From the NCBI RefSeq assembly GCF_002197685.1, contig NZ_NBBI01000004.1, positions 1 through 64,000 of the forward strand: a stretch of 64,000 bases of DNA, written 5' to 3'. The notes below the pieces were generated by a model. That model searched no databases. It had not been told where the DNA came from and saw only the letters and a program-made list of their open reading frames with translations. Source of the stretch: Sphingomonas dokdonensis. Lineage in GTDB: Bacteria > Pseudomonadota > Alphaproteobacteria > Sphingomonadales > Sphingomonadaceae. Below are positions 51,405 to 61,036 of the stretch, piece by piece; positions within the stretch are counted from its first letter, which is position 1, and each line of letters starts with the position of its first letter. Position numbers and translations under genes: made by a program.

Positions 51405-51908
51405 ATGCGAATACTATCCGCTGCCGCGCTGATACTCGCCGCAACAACGGCGCAGGCGCAGGATCCTGCGAGAGACGCGGCCTGTTCGAACGTCCGGATC
51501 GCAATGCCGGCAGAATTCGCGACTTGGTCCGACCAGACGCCGGTTGCTGCCGGAACGGAGGCTGGCGGCGGCGCCACAATCCGTCCGGGCCTGGCGGTGC
51601 GTGTCGCCCTCCACCCCGCGCAGCATCTGAAGCTCGACCCGGCGCCGAAGCACACGGGGCCACATGGCGGCACGCTGACCCTCGTGATCGCGCAAGCCGG
51701 CACCTATCGCCTCGCGCTTGGCGGGCCGGTCTGGATCGACATGATCCGGAACAACAAGGCGCTTGCTTCAACAGCGCATGCGCATGGGCCGAAGTGCTCG
51801 GGCATTCGCAAGACGGTGACCTTCGACCTGTCGCCCGGAAATTATGTCGTTCAGCTGTCGGGCAGCGATGCTGACAGCGTGTCTCTCCTTGCCGCAAAGG
51901 TTGCCTGA
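51405..51908 (+). CDS. Exported hypothetical protein
   Basis: The 167-residue product has a signal peptide ('MRILSAAALILAATTAQAQ') and a beta-rich periplasmic domain with a conserved-looking 'HAHGPKCSGIRK' and two cysteines. Relatives in sphingomonads are sometimes wrongly named homogentisate dioxygenase. GAGGA precedes the ATG at 51405. It overlaps the cyclophilin gene by 1 bp (TGATG). Confidence 0.72.
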   Translation: MRILSAAALILAATTAQAQDPARDAACSNVRIAMPAEFATWSDQTPVAAGTEAGGGATIRPGLAVRVALHPAQHLKLDPAPKHTGPHGGTLTLVIAQAGTYRLALGGPVWIDMIRNNKALASTAHAHGPKCSGIRKTVTFDLSPGNYVVQLSGSDADSVSLLAAKVA

Positions 51909-52579
51909 TGCGTTCGCTTCTGATCCCCGCCGTTATTCTCCTGTCCACGCCGGCAATCGCCCAGACCACCGCGCCTGCACCCGTTCCTGCCCCCTCCCCT
52001 GCGCCGACGAACCCTTCCAACGCGGCAGAGCCGGCGGCGACCACGCAGGTGACGCTGATGACCGCACAAGGACCGATCGTTCTTGCGATCGAAACCGAGA
52101 AAGCACCGATAACTGCCGCAAACTTCCTGAAATATGTGGAGGGAAAGCGGCTGGACGGCACTGTTTTCTACCGCACGGTCAAGGTGCAGGACGAGCCGCG
52201 CTACGGCTTCATCCAGTTCGGCACGCAGAACGATCCCAAGCGCACGCTGCCCCCGATCACGCATGAGCCGACCAGCAAGACCGGCCTCAGTCATGTCGAT
52301 GGTGCGATCTCCATGGCGATGGCAGAGCCCGGCACGGCGCGCGGCGACTTTTTCATCATCGTCGGCAACACACCCGCAATGGATGCCGAGGGCGCGAACC
52401 CCGGCTATGCCGTTTTCGGCCGCGTGATCCAGGGAATGGATGTGGTGCGCCGGATCATGGACATGCCGACATCGCCAACCAAGGGAGAGGGGATCATGAA
52501 AGGCCAGATGCTGGAGCCCACCGTGCCGCTGAAAACAGCGCGGAAGACAACCACCGTGATCGAGGGGCCGGCGTCGTGA
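51908..52579 (+). CDS. Exported peptidyl-prolyl isomerase (cyclophilin)
   Basis: The 223-residue protein has a signal peptide ('LLIPAVILLSTPAIAQ'), a Pro/Ala linker and a cyclophilin domain ('KAPITAANFLKYVEGKRLDG', 'FYRTVKV', 'FGTQNDPKRTLPPI', 'FFIIVG', 'YAVFGRVIQGMDVV'). It catalyses prolyl isomerisation in the periplasm. Overlaps the next gene by 4 bp. Confidence 0.9.
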   Translation: MRSLLIPAVILLSTPAIAQTTAPAPVPAPSPAPTNPSNAAEPAATTQVTLMTAQGPIVLAIETEKAPITAANFLKYVEGKRLDGTVFYRTVKVQDEPRYGFIQFGTQNDPKRTLPPITHEPTSKTGLSHVDGAISMAMAEPGTARGDFFIIVGNTPAMDAEGANPGYAVFGRVIQGMDVVRRIMDMPTSPTKGEGIMKGQMLEPTVPLKTARKTTTVIEGPAS

Positions 52580-53583
52580 GGGCGATCACGATCGCGTCGC
52601 CCGGTGGCCTGGACAAGCTGGCACTGTCCGACCGACCCGATCCTGGCACGCCGCGTGCCGGCGAGGTGCGCGTCGCGCTTCATGCCAGCTCGCTGAACTT
52701 CCACGATTACCTCGTCTGTTCGGGCAAGTCTCCGCCGGCGGACGGACGCATCCCGATGGCGGATGGTGCCGGAATCGTCGAGGCGGTGGGCGCAGGCGTG
52801 ACCGATTTCGTGCCGGGCGATCATGTTGTCTCGTGCTTCTTTCCCGACTGGCATGCCGGCCCGCCAAAGGTGGCCGATTTCAAGCGGGTGCCGGGTGACG
52901 GCATCGATGGGTTCGCCTGCGATGCCGTTGTGTTGCCCGCCACCGCCTTCACCAAGGCGCCGCAGGGATGGAGCCATGAAGAGGCAGCGACCATCACCAC
53001 AGCCGGCCTCACGGCGTGGCGCGCGCTGGTGGTGGATGCGGGGCTGAAGGCGGGCGACACCGTGCTGGCACTCGGCACCGGCGGCGTTTCGATCTACGCG
53101 CTTCAGATCGCGCATGCGATGGGCGCACAGGTCATCGTCACGTCATCGTCGGACGAAAAGCTCGAGCGGGCGAAGGACTTGGGCGCCAGCCACACGATCA
53201 ACTACAGCAGCGAGAAGAATTGGGGCCGCAAGGTCATGGAGCTGACCGGCGGTCGCGGCGTTGACGTCGTGGTCGAGGTGGGCGGCCCCGGTACCCTGGG
53301 CCAGTCGCTCCAGGCGGTGCGTATCGGCGGGCATGTGGCGCTGATCGGCGTCCTCACCGGCGTCAGCGGCGACGTACCCACCGCGCTGCTGATGGCGAAA
53401 CAGGCAAAGCTGCAAGGGTTGGTCGTCGGCAGCCGGCAGGAACAGGAGGATTTCGTCCGCGCCCTGGAAATCAGCGGCATCCGGCCGGTGATCGATCGCA
53501 CGTTCGCGCTTGAGGAACTGGCGGACGCGTTCCGGCACCAGGAAACGGGCGATCATTTCGGCAAGATCGCGGTGCGCTGGTAG
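52576..53583 (+). CDS. NAD(P)-dependent oxidoreductase, MDR/quinone-reductase type
   Basis: The 335-residue protein has the MDR layout: catalytic domain with 'SSLNFHDYLVCSG' and 'GAGIVEAVGAGVTDFVPGDHV', then a nucleotide domain with 'VLALGTGGVSIYALQIA'. The cysteine pattern of a catalytic zinc is missing, as in quinone reductases. Starts at GTG 52576 within the cyclophilin stop. Confidence 0.86.
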   Translation: MRAITIASPGGLDKLALSDRPDPGTPRAGEVRVALHASSLNFHDYLVCSGKSPPADGRIPMADGAGIVEAVGAGVTDFVPGDHVVSCFFPDWHAGPPKVADFKRVPGDGIDGFACDAVVLPATAFTKAPQGWSHEEAATITTAGLTAWRALVVDAGLKAGDTVLALGTGGVSIYALQIAHAMGAQVIVTSSSDEKLERAKDLGASHTINYSSEKNWGRKVMELTGGRGVDVVVEVGGPGTLGQSLQAVRIGGHVALIGVLTGVSGDVPTALLMAKQAKLQGLVVGSRQEQEDFVRALEISGIRPVIDRTFALEELADAFRHQETGDHFGKIAVRW

Positions 53584-53705
53584 GCTCCTGCCCAGCCTTC
53601 AATGAGCGGCCATGCTGCGCGTTTGGGCTACGCCTGATAGCAGGGTGGGAGCATTTTGCAGAGCGGCGGGACCGGCCTAAGGTGGGGCATGGAAAGGATT
53701 ATTCG

Positions 53706-54932
53706 ATGAACGCTCCCACGATGCAGCAGGATTGGCGCGCGCTCGGCGAAGCGGTGTTGCCGGACACTGTGGCGCTGCGCCGCGCCATCCATGCCGAGCC
53801 CGAGATCGGGCTTCACTGCCCCAAGACGACCGCCAAGCTGAAGGCGGCGCTCGCCGGCCTGCCGCTCGAAATACACGACAGCACGTCGACGACCGGCTTT
53901 ATCGCGATCCTGCGCGGCGGGCGGGGACAGGCTGGCGACAACGGGCGCACCGTGCTGTTGCGCGGCGACATGGATGCGCTGCCGCTGACCGAGGAGACGG
54001 GGCTCGACTTCGCCTCCACGATCCCCGGTGCGATGCACGCTTGCGGCCATGATGCACATTCCGCGATGCTGGCCGGTGCAGCGCGGACATTGTGCGCGCG
54101 CAAGGATGACCTGCCCGGCACGATCGTGTTCATGTTCCAGCCCGGCGAAGAAGGACATCACGGCGCGCGCTGGATGATCGAGGATGGTCTGCTGGAGCTT
54201 GCCAAGCCTGATGCGGCGTTCGCGCTCCACATCTCGCCGAACGCACCGGCCGGCGTTTTCGTCGGTCGCAACGGGCCCCTGCTCGCCTCCACCGACACGC
54301 TGATCGCGAGCATCAAGGGCAAGGGTGGCCATGCCGCCATGCCTCACGACTGCATCGACCCGATCCCGGTGGCGTGCGAGATCGTGACGGCGCTGCAGAA
54401 TTTCGTGGCGCGTCGCATTCCGGTCGCCGATCCGGCGGTGCTGACGATCACCCAGATGCATGCCGGCAGCAGCCATAACATCATCCCCGATGCCGTCCGG
54501 CTGATGGGCACGCTGCGCACGCTGTCCGACGGCACGCGTGAAAAGGCGCGGGCCGCCTTTCGGCAAATCGCGGAAAATATCGCCGCCGCTCATGGCTGCA
54601 CGGCCGACGTCTCGATCGAGGAGGGCTATCCCGTCACTTTCTGCGATCCGCGCGCGACAGCGATGATGCGCGATCTCGCCACCACGATTTCCGGCGAGGA
54701 GGGCTGGTCGCCGATGGCGGCGCCGATGATGGGCGGCGAGGATTTTTCCTATGTGCTGAAGGAAGTGCCCGGCGCGATGGCGTTCGTCGGCGTCGCGGCG
54801 CCCGGCAGCGACCCGCGCACCAACCCGCCGCTGCACAATACCCGCATGACCATCGAGGAAAGCGTGATGGCGAAGGGTGTCGCCATGCATTGCGCGCTGG
54901 CCGAGCGGTTCCTGGAGCGGGGCTTCGACTGA
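53706..54932 (+). CDS. M20 family amidohydrolase
   Basis: The 408-residue metallohydrolase has the M20D signature: 'LRGDMDALPLTEETG' and 'MHACGHDAHSAMLAGAA' (metal-binding Cys/His), 'FQPGEEGHHGARWMIEDGL' and 'APMMGGEDFSYV'. Family members hydrolyse N-acyl amino acids or related amides. AAAGGA lies before the ATG at 53706. Confidence 0.9.
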   Translation: MNAPTMQQDWRALGEAVLPDTVALRRAIHAEPEIGLHCPKTTAKLKAALAGLPLEIHDSTSTTGFIAILRGGRGQAGDNGRTVLLRGDMDALPLTEETGLDFASTIPGAMHACGHDAHSAMLAGAARTLCARKDDLPGTIVFMFQPGEEGHHGARWMIEDGLLELAKPDAAFALHISPNAPAGVFVGRNGPLLASTDTLIASIKGKGGHAAMPHDCIDPIPVACEIVTALQNFVARRIPVADPAVLTITQMHAGSSHNIIPDAVRLMGTLRTLSDGTREKARAAFRQIAENIAAAHGCTADVSIEEGYPVTFCDPRATAMMRDLATTISGEEGWSPMAAPMMGGEDFSYVLKEVPGAMAFVGVAAPGSDPRTNPPLHNTRMTIEESVMAKGVAMHCALAERFLERGFD

Positions 54933-55034
54933 GCGTCAGCCGCGGCGCGTCCGGCCGCAGGGTGCAGGCGCTGGCAAAAGCCGGCGCTTCATCCTAATGG
55001 CTCATGTCACAAGACACAAAGGGGATAGCTGAAC

Positions 55035-55946
55035 ATGACGCCTGCTGAGATGACCGCGAAGATCGCTGACGGCCAGGGCTTTATCGCCGCGCTGGATCAA
55101 TCTGGCGGCTCAACGCCCAAGGCGCTGAAGGGCTATGGCGTGCAGGAGAATGCCTGGTCGACCGAGGAAGAAATGTTCGGCCTGATCCACGACATGCGGG
55201 CGCGGATCATCACCTCGCCGGTGTTCACCGGCGACAAGGTGATCGGTGCGATCCTGTTCGAGCGGACGATGGACGGCGAGGCGGGCGGAAAGCCGGTGCC
55301 GCAGGCGCTGCACGATCGCGGGGTCGTGCCTTTTCTCAAGATCGACAAGGGGCTTGAGGCCGAAGAAAACGGCGTTCAGCTGATGAAGGACATGCCGGGC
55401 CTCGATGCGCTGCTCGACCGGGCGGCCAAGCTCGGCGTGTTCGGCACCAAGGAGCGCTCGGTCATCAACCTTGCCAATCGTGAGGGGATCGCGGCCGTCG
55501 TGAAGCAGCAGTTCGAGGTGGCGCAGCAAGTGCTGTCGCACGGCCTGATGCCGATCATCGAGCCAGAGGTGAACATCAAGAGCCCGGAGCGGGCCGAGGC
55601 GGACGCGATCCTGCTGGACGAGATCACCAAGGCGCTGGACGCCATGACGGGCGACGCCAAGGTCATGCTGAAGCTGTCGCTGCCGACCAAGGCCGACCTG
55701 TTCCGCCCGTTGGTGGAGCACCCGCGCGTCCTGCGCGTCGTTGCCCTGTCGGGCGGCTTTGCGCGTCCTGAGGCGTGCGAGGAGCTGGCGCGCAATCATG
55801 GCATCATCGCCAGCTTCAGCCGCGCGCTGCTGGAAGACCTGCGCTTCGAGATGAGCGATGAGGAATTCAACACGGCGCTCGGCACCGCGATCGATCAGAT
55901 CTGGGCGGCGTCGGCCAAAAAGGACGGGGCAGCAGCGGCCGCCTGA
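55035..55946 (+). CDS. Fructose-bisphosphate aldolase, class I
   Basis: The 303-residue protein has the bacterial class I aldolase text ('GFIAALDQSGGSTPKALKGY', 'FLKIDKGL', 'IIEPEVNIKSPER', 'VMLKLSLPTKADLF', 'ALSGGFARPEACEEL'). The Schiff-base lysine is expected in the 'KLSLPTK' strand. It cleaves fructose-1,6-bisphosphate in glycolysis. Confidence 0.92.
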   Translation: MTPAEMTAKIADGQGFIAALDQSGGSTPKALKGYGVQENAWSTEEEMFGLIHDMRARIITSPVFTGDKVIGAILFERTMDGEAGGKPVPQALHDRGVVPFLKIDKGLEAEENGVQLMKDMPGLDALLDRAAKLGVFGTKERSVINLANREGIAAVVKQQFEVAQQVLSHGLMPIIEPEVNIKSPERAEADAILLDEITKALDAMTGDAKVMLKLSLPTKADLFRPLVEHPRVLRVVALSGGFARPEACEELARNHGIIASFSRALLEDLRFEMSDEEFNTALGTAIDQIWAASAKKDGAAAAA

Positions 55947-56171
55947 CGGCGTAAAACAGCCTTCAGGCGAGCAGATGCGGCCGGTGGGCGGGTTGGCTTC
56001 GGCCTCTTTCGGCCATTTGGATTTTGCAGCGCCTTGCGGCTGATTTGATCAAAGCGGCGATCCTGGTTGCAAGCATGCTTGCACCCGGATCGCCGTTTGC
56101 ATATGGCCGGCTTTGTCGGGGTTCGGCTATGGTCGAGCGACGAGAGATGCGCAGTCGGTCTCGCTGGCGAT

Positions 56172-56245
56172 GCGGGTATAGCACAATGGTAGTGCAGCAG
56201 CCTTCCAAGCTGAATACACGGGTTCGATTCCCGTTACCCGCTCCA
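56172..56245 (+). tRNA. tRNA-Gly (TCC)
   Basis: 74 nt with acceptor GCGGGTA/TACCCGC, an anticodon loop CTTCCAA (TCC), a T-arm ACGGG/CCCGT with loop TTCGATT, and encoded CCA. Confidence 0.95.
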
Positions 56246-56338
56246 CCCTTCCCACTTCCATCTTCGCCAGCCGCTTGACGGGCATGCGCGCGGCGGCTTG
56301 GGCTCGCGGACCCGTCCAGCGATGAAAGCGAAGCGTTC

Positions 56339-56899
56339 ATGAACCTGCAAGACCTCGTCGTGCCCACGTACCAGCAGATGCTGCGGACACTTTCGGACTG
56401 GCTGAGCAAGGCCGAGGCCCAGCGACCCGGCGGTGCGGCCGACGCTCTGTTGAGCGCCCGATTGGCGCCGGACATGTTCCCGCTCGCCACGCAAATCCGC
56501 TTTGCCTGCCGGCAGGCGCAGGAAGCCGTGTTCCGCCTGCGCGAGCAGCCGTTTCCGGAGGTGCTCGAGGCGCTGCTGAACGAAGCGCGCAACGCCGGGG
56601 AGCATCCCGGAACCATCGCCGAGGCGAAAGCGCGGATCGAGGAAACGCTGGCCGTGGTTGCAGCCGAAGCCGAGGCTGGCATCACGATCGATCCCGACGC
56701 GCCAATCGCGCATGCGCTGCCGAATGGCATGACCCTGGACCTTAGCGCGGCGCAATACGCCCGCGACTGGGCGCTGCCGCAATTCTATTTCCACCTTGTC
56801 GCCGCCTATGCCGTCCTGCGCGCGGAAGGCGTGGAGCTGGGCAAGGCGGATTACGTGGCGCACATGTTTCCGTATTTCCGCACCCCTGCGGACGCGTGA
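56339..56899 (+). CDS. DUF1993 family protein
   Basis: The 186-residue helical protein has the DUF1993 pattern ('PTYQQMLRTLSDWLSKAEA', 'MFPLATQIRFACRQAQE', 'FYFHLVAAYAVLRAEGVELG'). This family has a DinB-like fold. Function unknown. Confidence 0.85.
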   Translation: MNLQDLVVPTYQQMLRTLSDWLSKAEAQRPGGAADALLSARLAPDMFPLATQIRFACRQAQEAVFRLREQPFPEVLEALLNEARNAGEHPGTIAEAKARIEETLAVVAAEAEAGITIDPDAPIAHALPNGMTLDLSAAQYARDWALPQFYFHLVAAYAVLRAEGVELGKADYVAHMFPYFRTPADA

Positions 56900-56935
56900 G
56901 GCCGACGGGAAGCCGGGCGGCCACACAGCCGCGAC

Positions 56936-57970
56936 CTATTGCTGCTCCTTCAATTGCCGTTCGAGCGCCGAGATCCGGCGATCCATGGCGATGATCAGAT
57001 CCAGCAAGGCGGGGATGACCACGGCGGGGGCCGAATGCGACGGCTCCGGGCCGGGGCCGGTCGACGGCGCCGTAAGGGCGAGGCCGTAGTCGCGGGCGAG
57101 CGCGGCGTTTTCTTCGTCGAAACCTGCCACGAACCGGTCCCACGCGCTGCCGCTGGGCAGGGTCGAGGCGGGGTCGACATCGCGGTAGCGGCGCTTTTCC
57201 ACGCCATGAGCGGCGAGCGTCCGTTGCAGCGGACCGGGCAGCGCCTCTCCCTCCTGCTGTCCCTGGTAGAGCCGGTACAGCGTCATCACCGTGGGATCGG
57301 GCGTCTGATAATGGCGCAGCGCCCCCTCGCTCTCGGCCGGCGCGGGCAACCCGGCGACGCCTAGAAAATCGGTCACCACATCAGGCGCCGCGTCATAGGA
57401 GCGAACATGCAGCCGCTCGGGTGCGATCGCATGCCGCCAGCGTTCGATTACCTGCCGGTAGTCGGCGCCGCGCGCCGCTGCCTCCGGCAGCCATTCGGCA
57501 AAGGAGCGGATCGGGCCGACGGTCGACTTATGCTTCACGCCCCATTGCAGATAGGCCGATACCAGCCAGCTCGCCTGATGCCGGAAGAACAGCACGACCT
57601 GCGTCTCGCAATCTGGTGCGAGCCGGGCGATCACCCGCCCGATCAGATCGGCGTTGGTGGCCAGCGCAATGTGGCTCCAGATAAAGGTGGTGATGCCAGG
57701 CCGCGCCGCTATGCGTCGGGAGAGGAGATCGACCAGCCGATCCTCGATGGCCGGATCATCCGCCAGCGCGCGTTGCAGATCGTCGGCGGAGGTGAAGCCA
57801 CCCGGCAGCGGATCGCCACGCTCCAGAAACATGCCGAGATAGCTGGCGTTCGCCTGTCGCAACTCGGCGGCGTGATCGCGGCAATATTTCTGGATCGCCG
57901 AGGAGCCGGATTTGCCCAGCCCGGCGTGGATGATCAGCCGCCGTTTCGATTGAGGATGGCCTTCAGGCAT
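56936..57970 (-). CDS. Sulfotransferase-like P-loop protein
   Basis: The 344-residue protein starts with a PAPS-type P-loop ('IIHAGLGKSGSSAIQKY') and has a 'VVLFFRHQASWLVSAYLQW' segment like the 3'-phosphate-binding strand of sulfotransferases. The C-terminus has a coiled-coil end. Relatives often sulfate cell-surface glycans. ATG 57970 is chosen; the upstream TTG is unlikely. Confidence 0.75.
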   Translation of the reverse strand: MPEGHPQSKRRLIIHAGLGKSGSSAIQKYCRDHAAELRQANASYLGMFLERGDPLPGGFTSADDLQRALADDPAIEDRLVDLLSRRIAARPGITTFIWSHIALATNADLIGRVIARLAPDCETQVVLFFRHQASWLVSAYLQWGVKHKSTVGPIRSFAEWLPEAAARGADYRQVIERWRHAIAPERLHVRSYDAAPDVVTDFLGVAGLPAPAESEGALRHYQTPDPTVMTLYRLYQGQQEGEALPGPLQRTLAAHGVEKRRYRDVDPASTLPSGSAWDRFVAGFDEENAALARDYGLALTAPSTGPGPEPSHSAPAVVIPALLDLIIAMDRRISALERQLKEQQ

Positions 57971-58045
57971 CAGCAACGCCGATCAGCATATCGGATGGCG
58001 CCAGCGGCAACCGCTTCATCAACGGTCCAATCTCCGGAGAGATAA

Positions 58046-58131
58046 TGGTGGAAGGGACTGGATTCGAACCAGTGTACACTTGCGTGGGCAGATTTACAGT
58101 CTGCTGCCTTTAACCACTCGGCCACCCTTCC
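58046..58131 (-). tRNA. tRNA-Tyr (GTA)
   Basis: 86 nt on the minus strand with acceptor GGAAGGG/CCCTTCC, anticodon loop CTGTAAA (GTA), a long variable arm typical of bacterial tRNA-Tyr, a T-arm ACTGG/CCAGT and encoded CCA. Confidence 0.95.
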
Positions 58132-58265
58132 ACAGGGCCGCTCCGTCAGAGCGAGGGCGCCCAATGCCGAAGCGGAGCCGCCCTGTCAACGTGTGTGATC
58201 ACAGTTGCGCGACGGATTTCACGCGCATAGCACGCCGGCACCATTCTGGGGGAGTATGCGAAGCC

Positions 58266-59870
58266 ATGCGTCATCTGTTGTTCGCCGCCGCCGCTGTTAT
58301 CGCGTTGCCGGTCCATGCGCAGGATCAGGCCGCGACGGTGCGGATCATGGACGAGGGCCTGTCGCATTCGCAGGTGATGACCACCGCGCAGCACCTGACC
58401 GACGTGATCGGGCCGCGGCTGACCAACTCGCCGCAGATGCGGCAGGCGGAGGCGTGGACGCAGGCGAAGTTCGCCGAATGGGGCCTGAAGAACGTCCACA
58501 AGGAAGGCTTCGACTTTGGTCGCGGCTGGTCGATCGAGCGGTCCAGCGTGCGGATGGTATCGCCGCGTCCGCTGCAGCTGACCGCCATTCCGATCGCCTG
58601 GACGCCGGCCACGAACGGCACGTTGAGCGCGCCGATCGTTGTCGCGCCGATGAAGAAGGCGCGCGATTTCGCGCAATATCGCGGCAAGCTGGCGGGCAAG
58701 ATCGTGCTCGTCTCGTCGCCCGGCGAGGTCAGCGAGCGCAAGCGGCCGGTCTTCTCGCGGCTGAGCGACGAGGATCTGGGCAAGATGGATGCCTATGACG
58801 TGCCGCATCACGATCCCGATGCCGATGCGCGCGAGCTGAAGAACGCCGACTTCGAAAAGGAGCGCGACGCGTTCCTGAAGGCGGAGGGCGCGCTTGCCTA
58901 TGCGACGATCTCGTACCGCGACGGCATGCTGGTGCATGGCGAAGGCTATATGTTCGAGACGGGCAAGTCCCCCTCCCTGCCCGGCGTGCAGATTGCCGCG
59001 GAGGATTACCGCCGGCTGGCGCGGCTGGCGAAGACGGGTGCGGCGCCGACGCTCGAGATCGTCAGCGATGTTCGCTACGACGACAGCGACCGGCAGGCGT
59101 ACAATGTGTTCGCCGAAATCCCCGGCACCGACCCAAAGGCCGGCTATGTCATGGCTGGCGCGCATCTCGATAGCTGGGTCGCGGGCGACGGCGCGACCGA
59201 CAACGCCGCCGGATCGGCGGTGGTGATGGAGGCCGCGCGGATCCTGGCGAAGCTGGGCGTCCGGCCGAAGCGCACGATCCGCTTCGCCTTGTGGAACGGC
59301 GAGGAACAGGCGCTGCTCGGCAGCCTGGCGTGGGTGGAGAAGAGCCTGGCGACGCGCGGCGGCCCGAACGATCCGCCGCTGGTCGGCGAGCGGCGCTATT
59401 ACGAATGGCCCAAGCGCTGGCCGATCAATCCGCAGCCGGGCTACAAGGACCTGGCGGCATATTTCAACGTCGACAATGGATCGGGCAAGTTTCGCGGCAT
59501 CTATACCGAGAACAATCCGGCCGCCGCGGCGATCTTTCGCGAATGGATGGTGCCGTTTCAGGGGCTCGGCATGACCACAGTGGCCGCCGGGCGGACCGAC
59601 GGCACCGATCACGTCTTCATGCAGTCGGTCGGCGCGCCCGGCTTTCAGTTCATCCAGGATCCGCTGGAATATAGCAGCCGGACGCACCATTCCTCCGCCG
59701 ACACCTTTGATCACCTGAAGGAAGAGGATATGCGGCAGGGCGCGACGATCCTCGCGTCATTCCTGTTGAACGCCGCCGATGCGGCCAAACCGATGCCGCG
59801 CCCGCCGCTGCCGACGCGGCCCGCCGTCACCAATCCCTTTGCCTACCCCGATCCGGAAGAGACCAACTGA
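58266..59870 (+). CDS. Exported M28 family metallopeptidase
   Basis: The 534-residue protein has a signal peptide ('MRHLLFAAAAVIALPVHAQ'), a PA-like insert and an M28 catalytic domain. Zinc ligands are in 'GAHLDSWVAGDGATDNAAGS' (His, Asp), the 'NGEEQALLGS' Glu pair and a later 'YSSRTHHSSADTFDHL' His. It resembles carboxypeptidase Q-type aminopeptidases of sphingomonads. The stop overlaps the rRNA methylase start. Confidence 0.9.
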   Translation: MRHLLFAAAAVIALPVHAQDQAATVRIMDEGLSHSQVMTTAQHLTDVIGPRLTNSPQMRQAEAWTQAKFAEWGLKNVHKEGFDFGRGWSIERSSVRMVSPRPLQLTAIPIAWTPATNGTLSAPIVVAPMKKARDFAQYRGKLAGKIVLVSSPGEVSERKRPVFSRLSDEDLGKMDAYDVPHHDPDADARELKNADFEKERDAFLKAEGALAYATISYRDGMLVHGEGYMFETGKSPSLPGVQIAAEDYRRLARLAKTGAAPTLEIVSDVRYDDSDRQAYNVFAEIPGTDPKAGYVMAGAHLDSWVAGDGATDNAAGSAVVMEAARILAKLGVRPKRTIRFALWNGEEQALLGSLAWVEKSLATRGGPNDPPLVGERRYYEWPKRWPINPQPGYKDLAAYFNVDNGSGKFRGIYTENNPAAAAIFREWMVPFQGLGMTTVAAGRTDGTDHVFMQSVGAPGFQFIQDPLEYSSRTHHSSADTFDHLKEEDMRQGATILASFLLNAADAAKPMPRPPLPTRPAVTNPFAYPDPEETN

Positions 59871-60613
59871 TGAAGCGTCGTGGACATCGCCCCAGCCAGG
59901 CCCCCGGCAACCGCCCCCGTTTTTGGGGGCGACACGCCGTTTTCGCCGCGCTGGCCAATCCCGAGCGCGTGGTGCGCAAGGTGTGGGCCACGCGCGAGGC
60001 GGCGGGCGAGCTGCAGCTGCCCTCGACCACGCCGGTCGTCTATGCCGATGCCGCGGATCTTGGCCGCATGGTGCCGTCCGACGCGCCGCACCAGGGGCTG
60101 GTGATCGATGTCGAGCCGCTGGAAGACGTGTGGCTCGGCGATCTTCTGGAGCAGGGACGCGACGATCGCCGGCCGCTGATCGTGCTCGATCAGGTGACCG
60201 ATCCGCACAATGTGGGCGCGGTGCTGCGGTCGGCGGCGGCGTTCGATGCGCTCGGCATCGTCACGCAGGATCGGCATGCGCCGCCTGAATCGGGATCGCT
60301 GGCACGGTCGGCGTCGGGCGCGCTGGAGACGGTGCCGTGGGTGCGGGTGGTGAACCTCGCCCGTGCGCTCGACGAAATCGCCGAGGCGGGCTTCTGGCGG
60401 ATCGGGCTGACCGGCCATGCCACCCAGACGCTGAACGACACGATCGGCGAGGCGCGCATCGCGCTGGTGCTGGGCGCGGAGGGCGAAGGAATGCGCCAGA
60501 ACACCGAGGCGCATTGCGATCAGCTCGCCAAGCTGCCGATCAGCCCCAAGGTGGAGAGCCTGAACATCTCGAACGCCGCGGCGATCGCGCTGTACGCCAT
60601 CGCGACGCGTTGA
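59870..60613 (+). CDS. rlmB: 23S rRNA 2'-O-methyltransferase, TrmH/RlmB (SPOUT) family
   Basis: The 247-residue protein has an N-terminal substrate-binding domain ('GRHAVFAALANPERVV') and a SPOUT knot ('LDQVTDPHNVGAVLRSAAAF', 'VLGAEGEGMRQNT', 'LNISNAAAIALYAI'). RlmB methylates G2251 of 23S rRNA. Exact target within TrmH family is inferred from length and order. Confidence 0.88.
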   Translation: MKRRGHRPSQAPGNRPRFWGRHAVFAALANPERVVRKVWATREAAGELQLPSTTPVVYADAADLGRMVPSDAPHQGLVIDVEPLEDVWLGDLLEQGRDDRRPLIVLDQVTDPHNVGAVLRSAAAFDALGIVTQDRHAPPESGSLARSASGALETVPWVRVVNLARALDEIAEAGFWRIGLTGHATQTLNDTIGEARIALVLGAEGEGMRQNTEAHCDQLAKLPISPKVESLNISNAAAIALYAIATR

Positions 60614-60664
60614 GCGATCGGCCGGCCACGTGCCCGAGCGGGGCCATGTGGCCGGCGGCGACGA

Positions 60665-60982
60665 TCAGTCTTCCTCGGCGATCCGCACCTTCAGCCCGTC
60701 GAGCTCCGGGCCGAACGGCAGCTGGCACGACAGGCGGGAATATTCGTCGCGGCTGGTGGAGGAATCGAGCAGGTCGTTCTCGTCCTCGGTCATGGCCGGC
60801 AGTTTGGCCGCAAATTCCGGGTCGACATGGATGTGGCAGGTCGCGCAGCTGCAGCAGCCGCCGCACAGCGCAAGGATCTCGTCAATGCCGCCGTCGCGAA
60901 TAACCTCCATGACGGACAGCCCAGCCGCCCCGTCAATCACCCGCTCTTCCCCGTCGCGCAGCGTGACGATAAGTTTCGACAT
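60665..60982 (-). CDS. 2Fe-2S ferredoxin, adrenodoxin type
   Basis: The 105-residue protein has the cluster ligands in '[14 protein letters not shown]' and a fourth Cys in 'LSCQLP', the C-x5-C-x2-C...C spacing of adrenodoxin/Fdx-type electron carriers. The long frame upstream to 62854 is antisense noise. ATG 60982 (second of two) has GGGGAG at better spacing. Confidence 0.92.
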   Translation of the reverse strand: MSKLIVTLRDGEERVIDGAAGLSVMEVIRDGGIDEILALCGGCCSCATCHIHVDPEFAAKLPAMTEDENDLLDSSTSRDEYSRLSCQLPFGPELDGLKVRIAEED

Positions 60983-61036
60983 CATGGTCTCCCCGGAAAT
61001 TTCCTGCTCCCTTGCCGATCTTGAAGGCCCGCCGCA

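Noticed and set aside
56024..56278. Rightward ORF across the tRNA-Gly gene
   Set aside because: It is a read-through of tRNA sequence ('GYSTMVVQQPSKLNTRVRF'), a known artefact.
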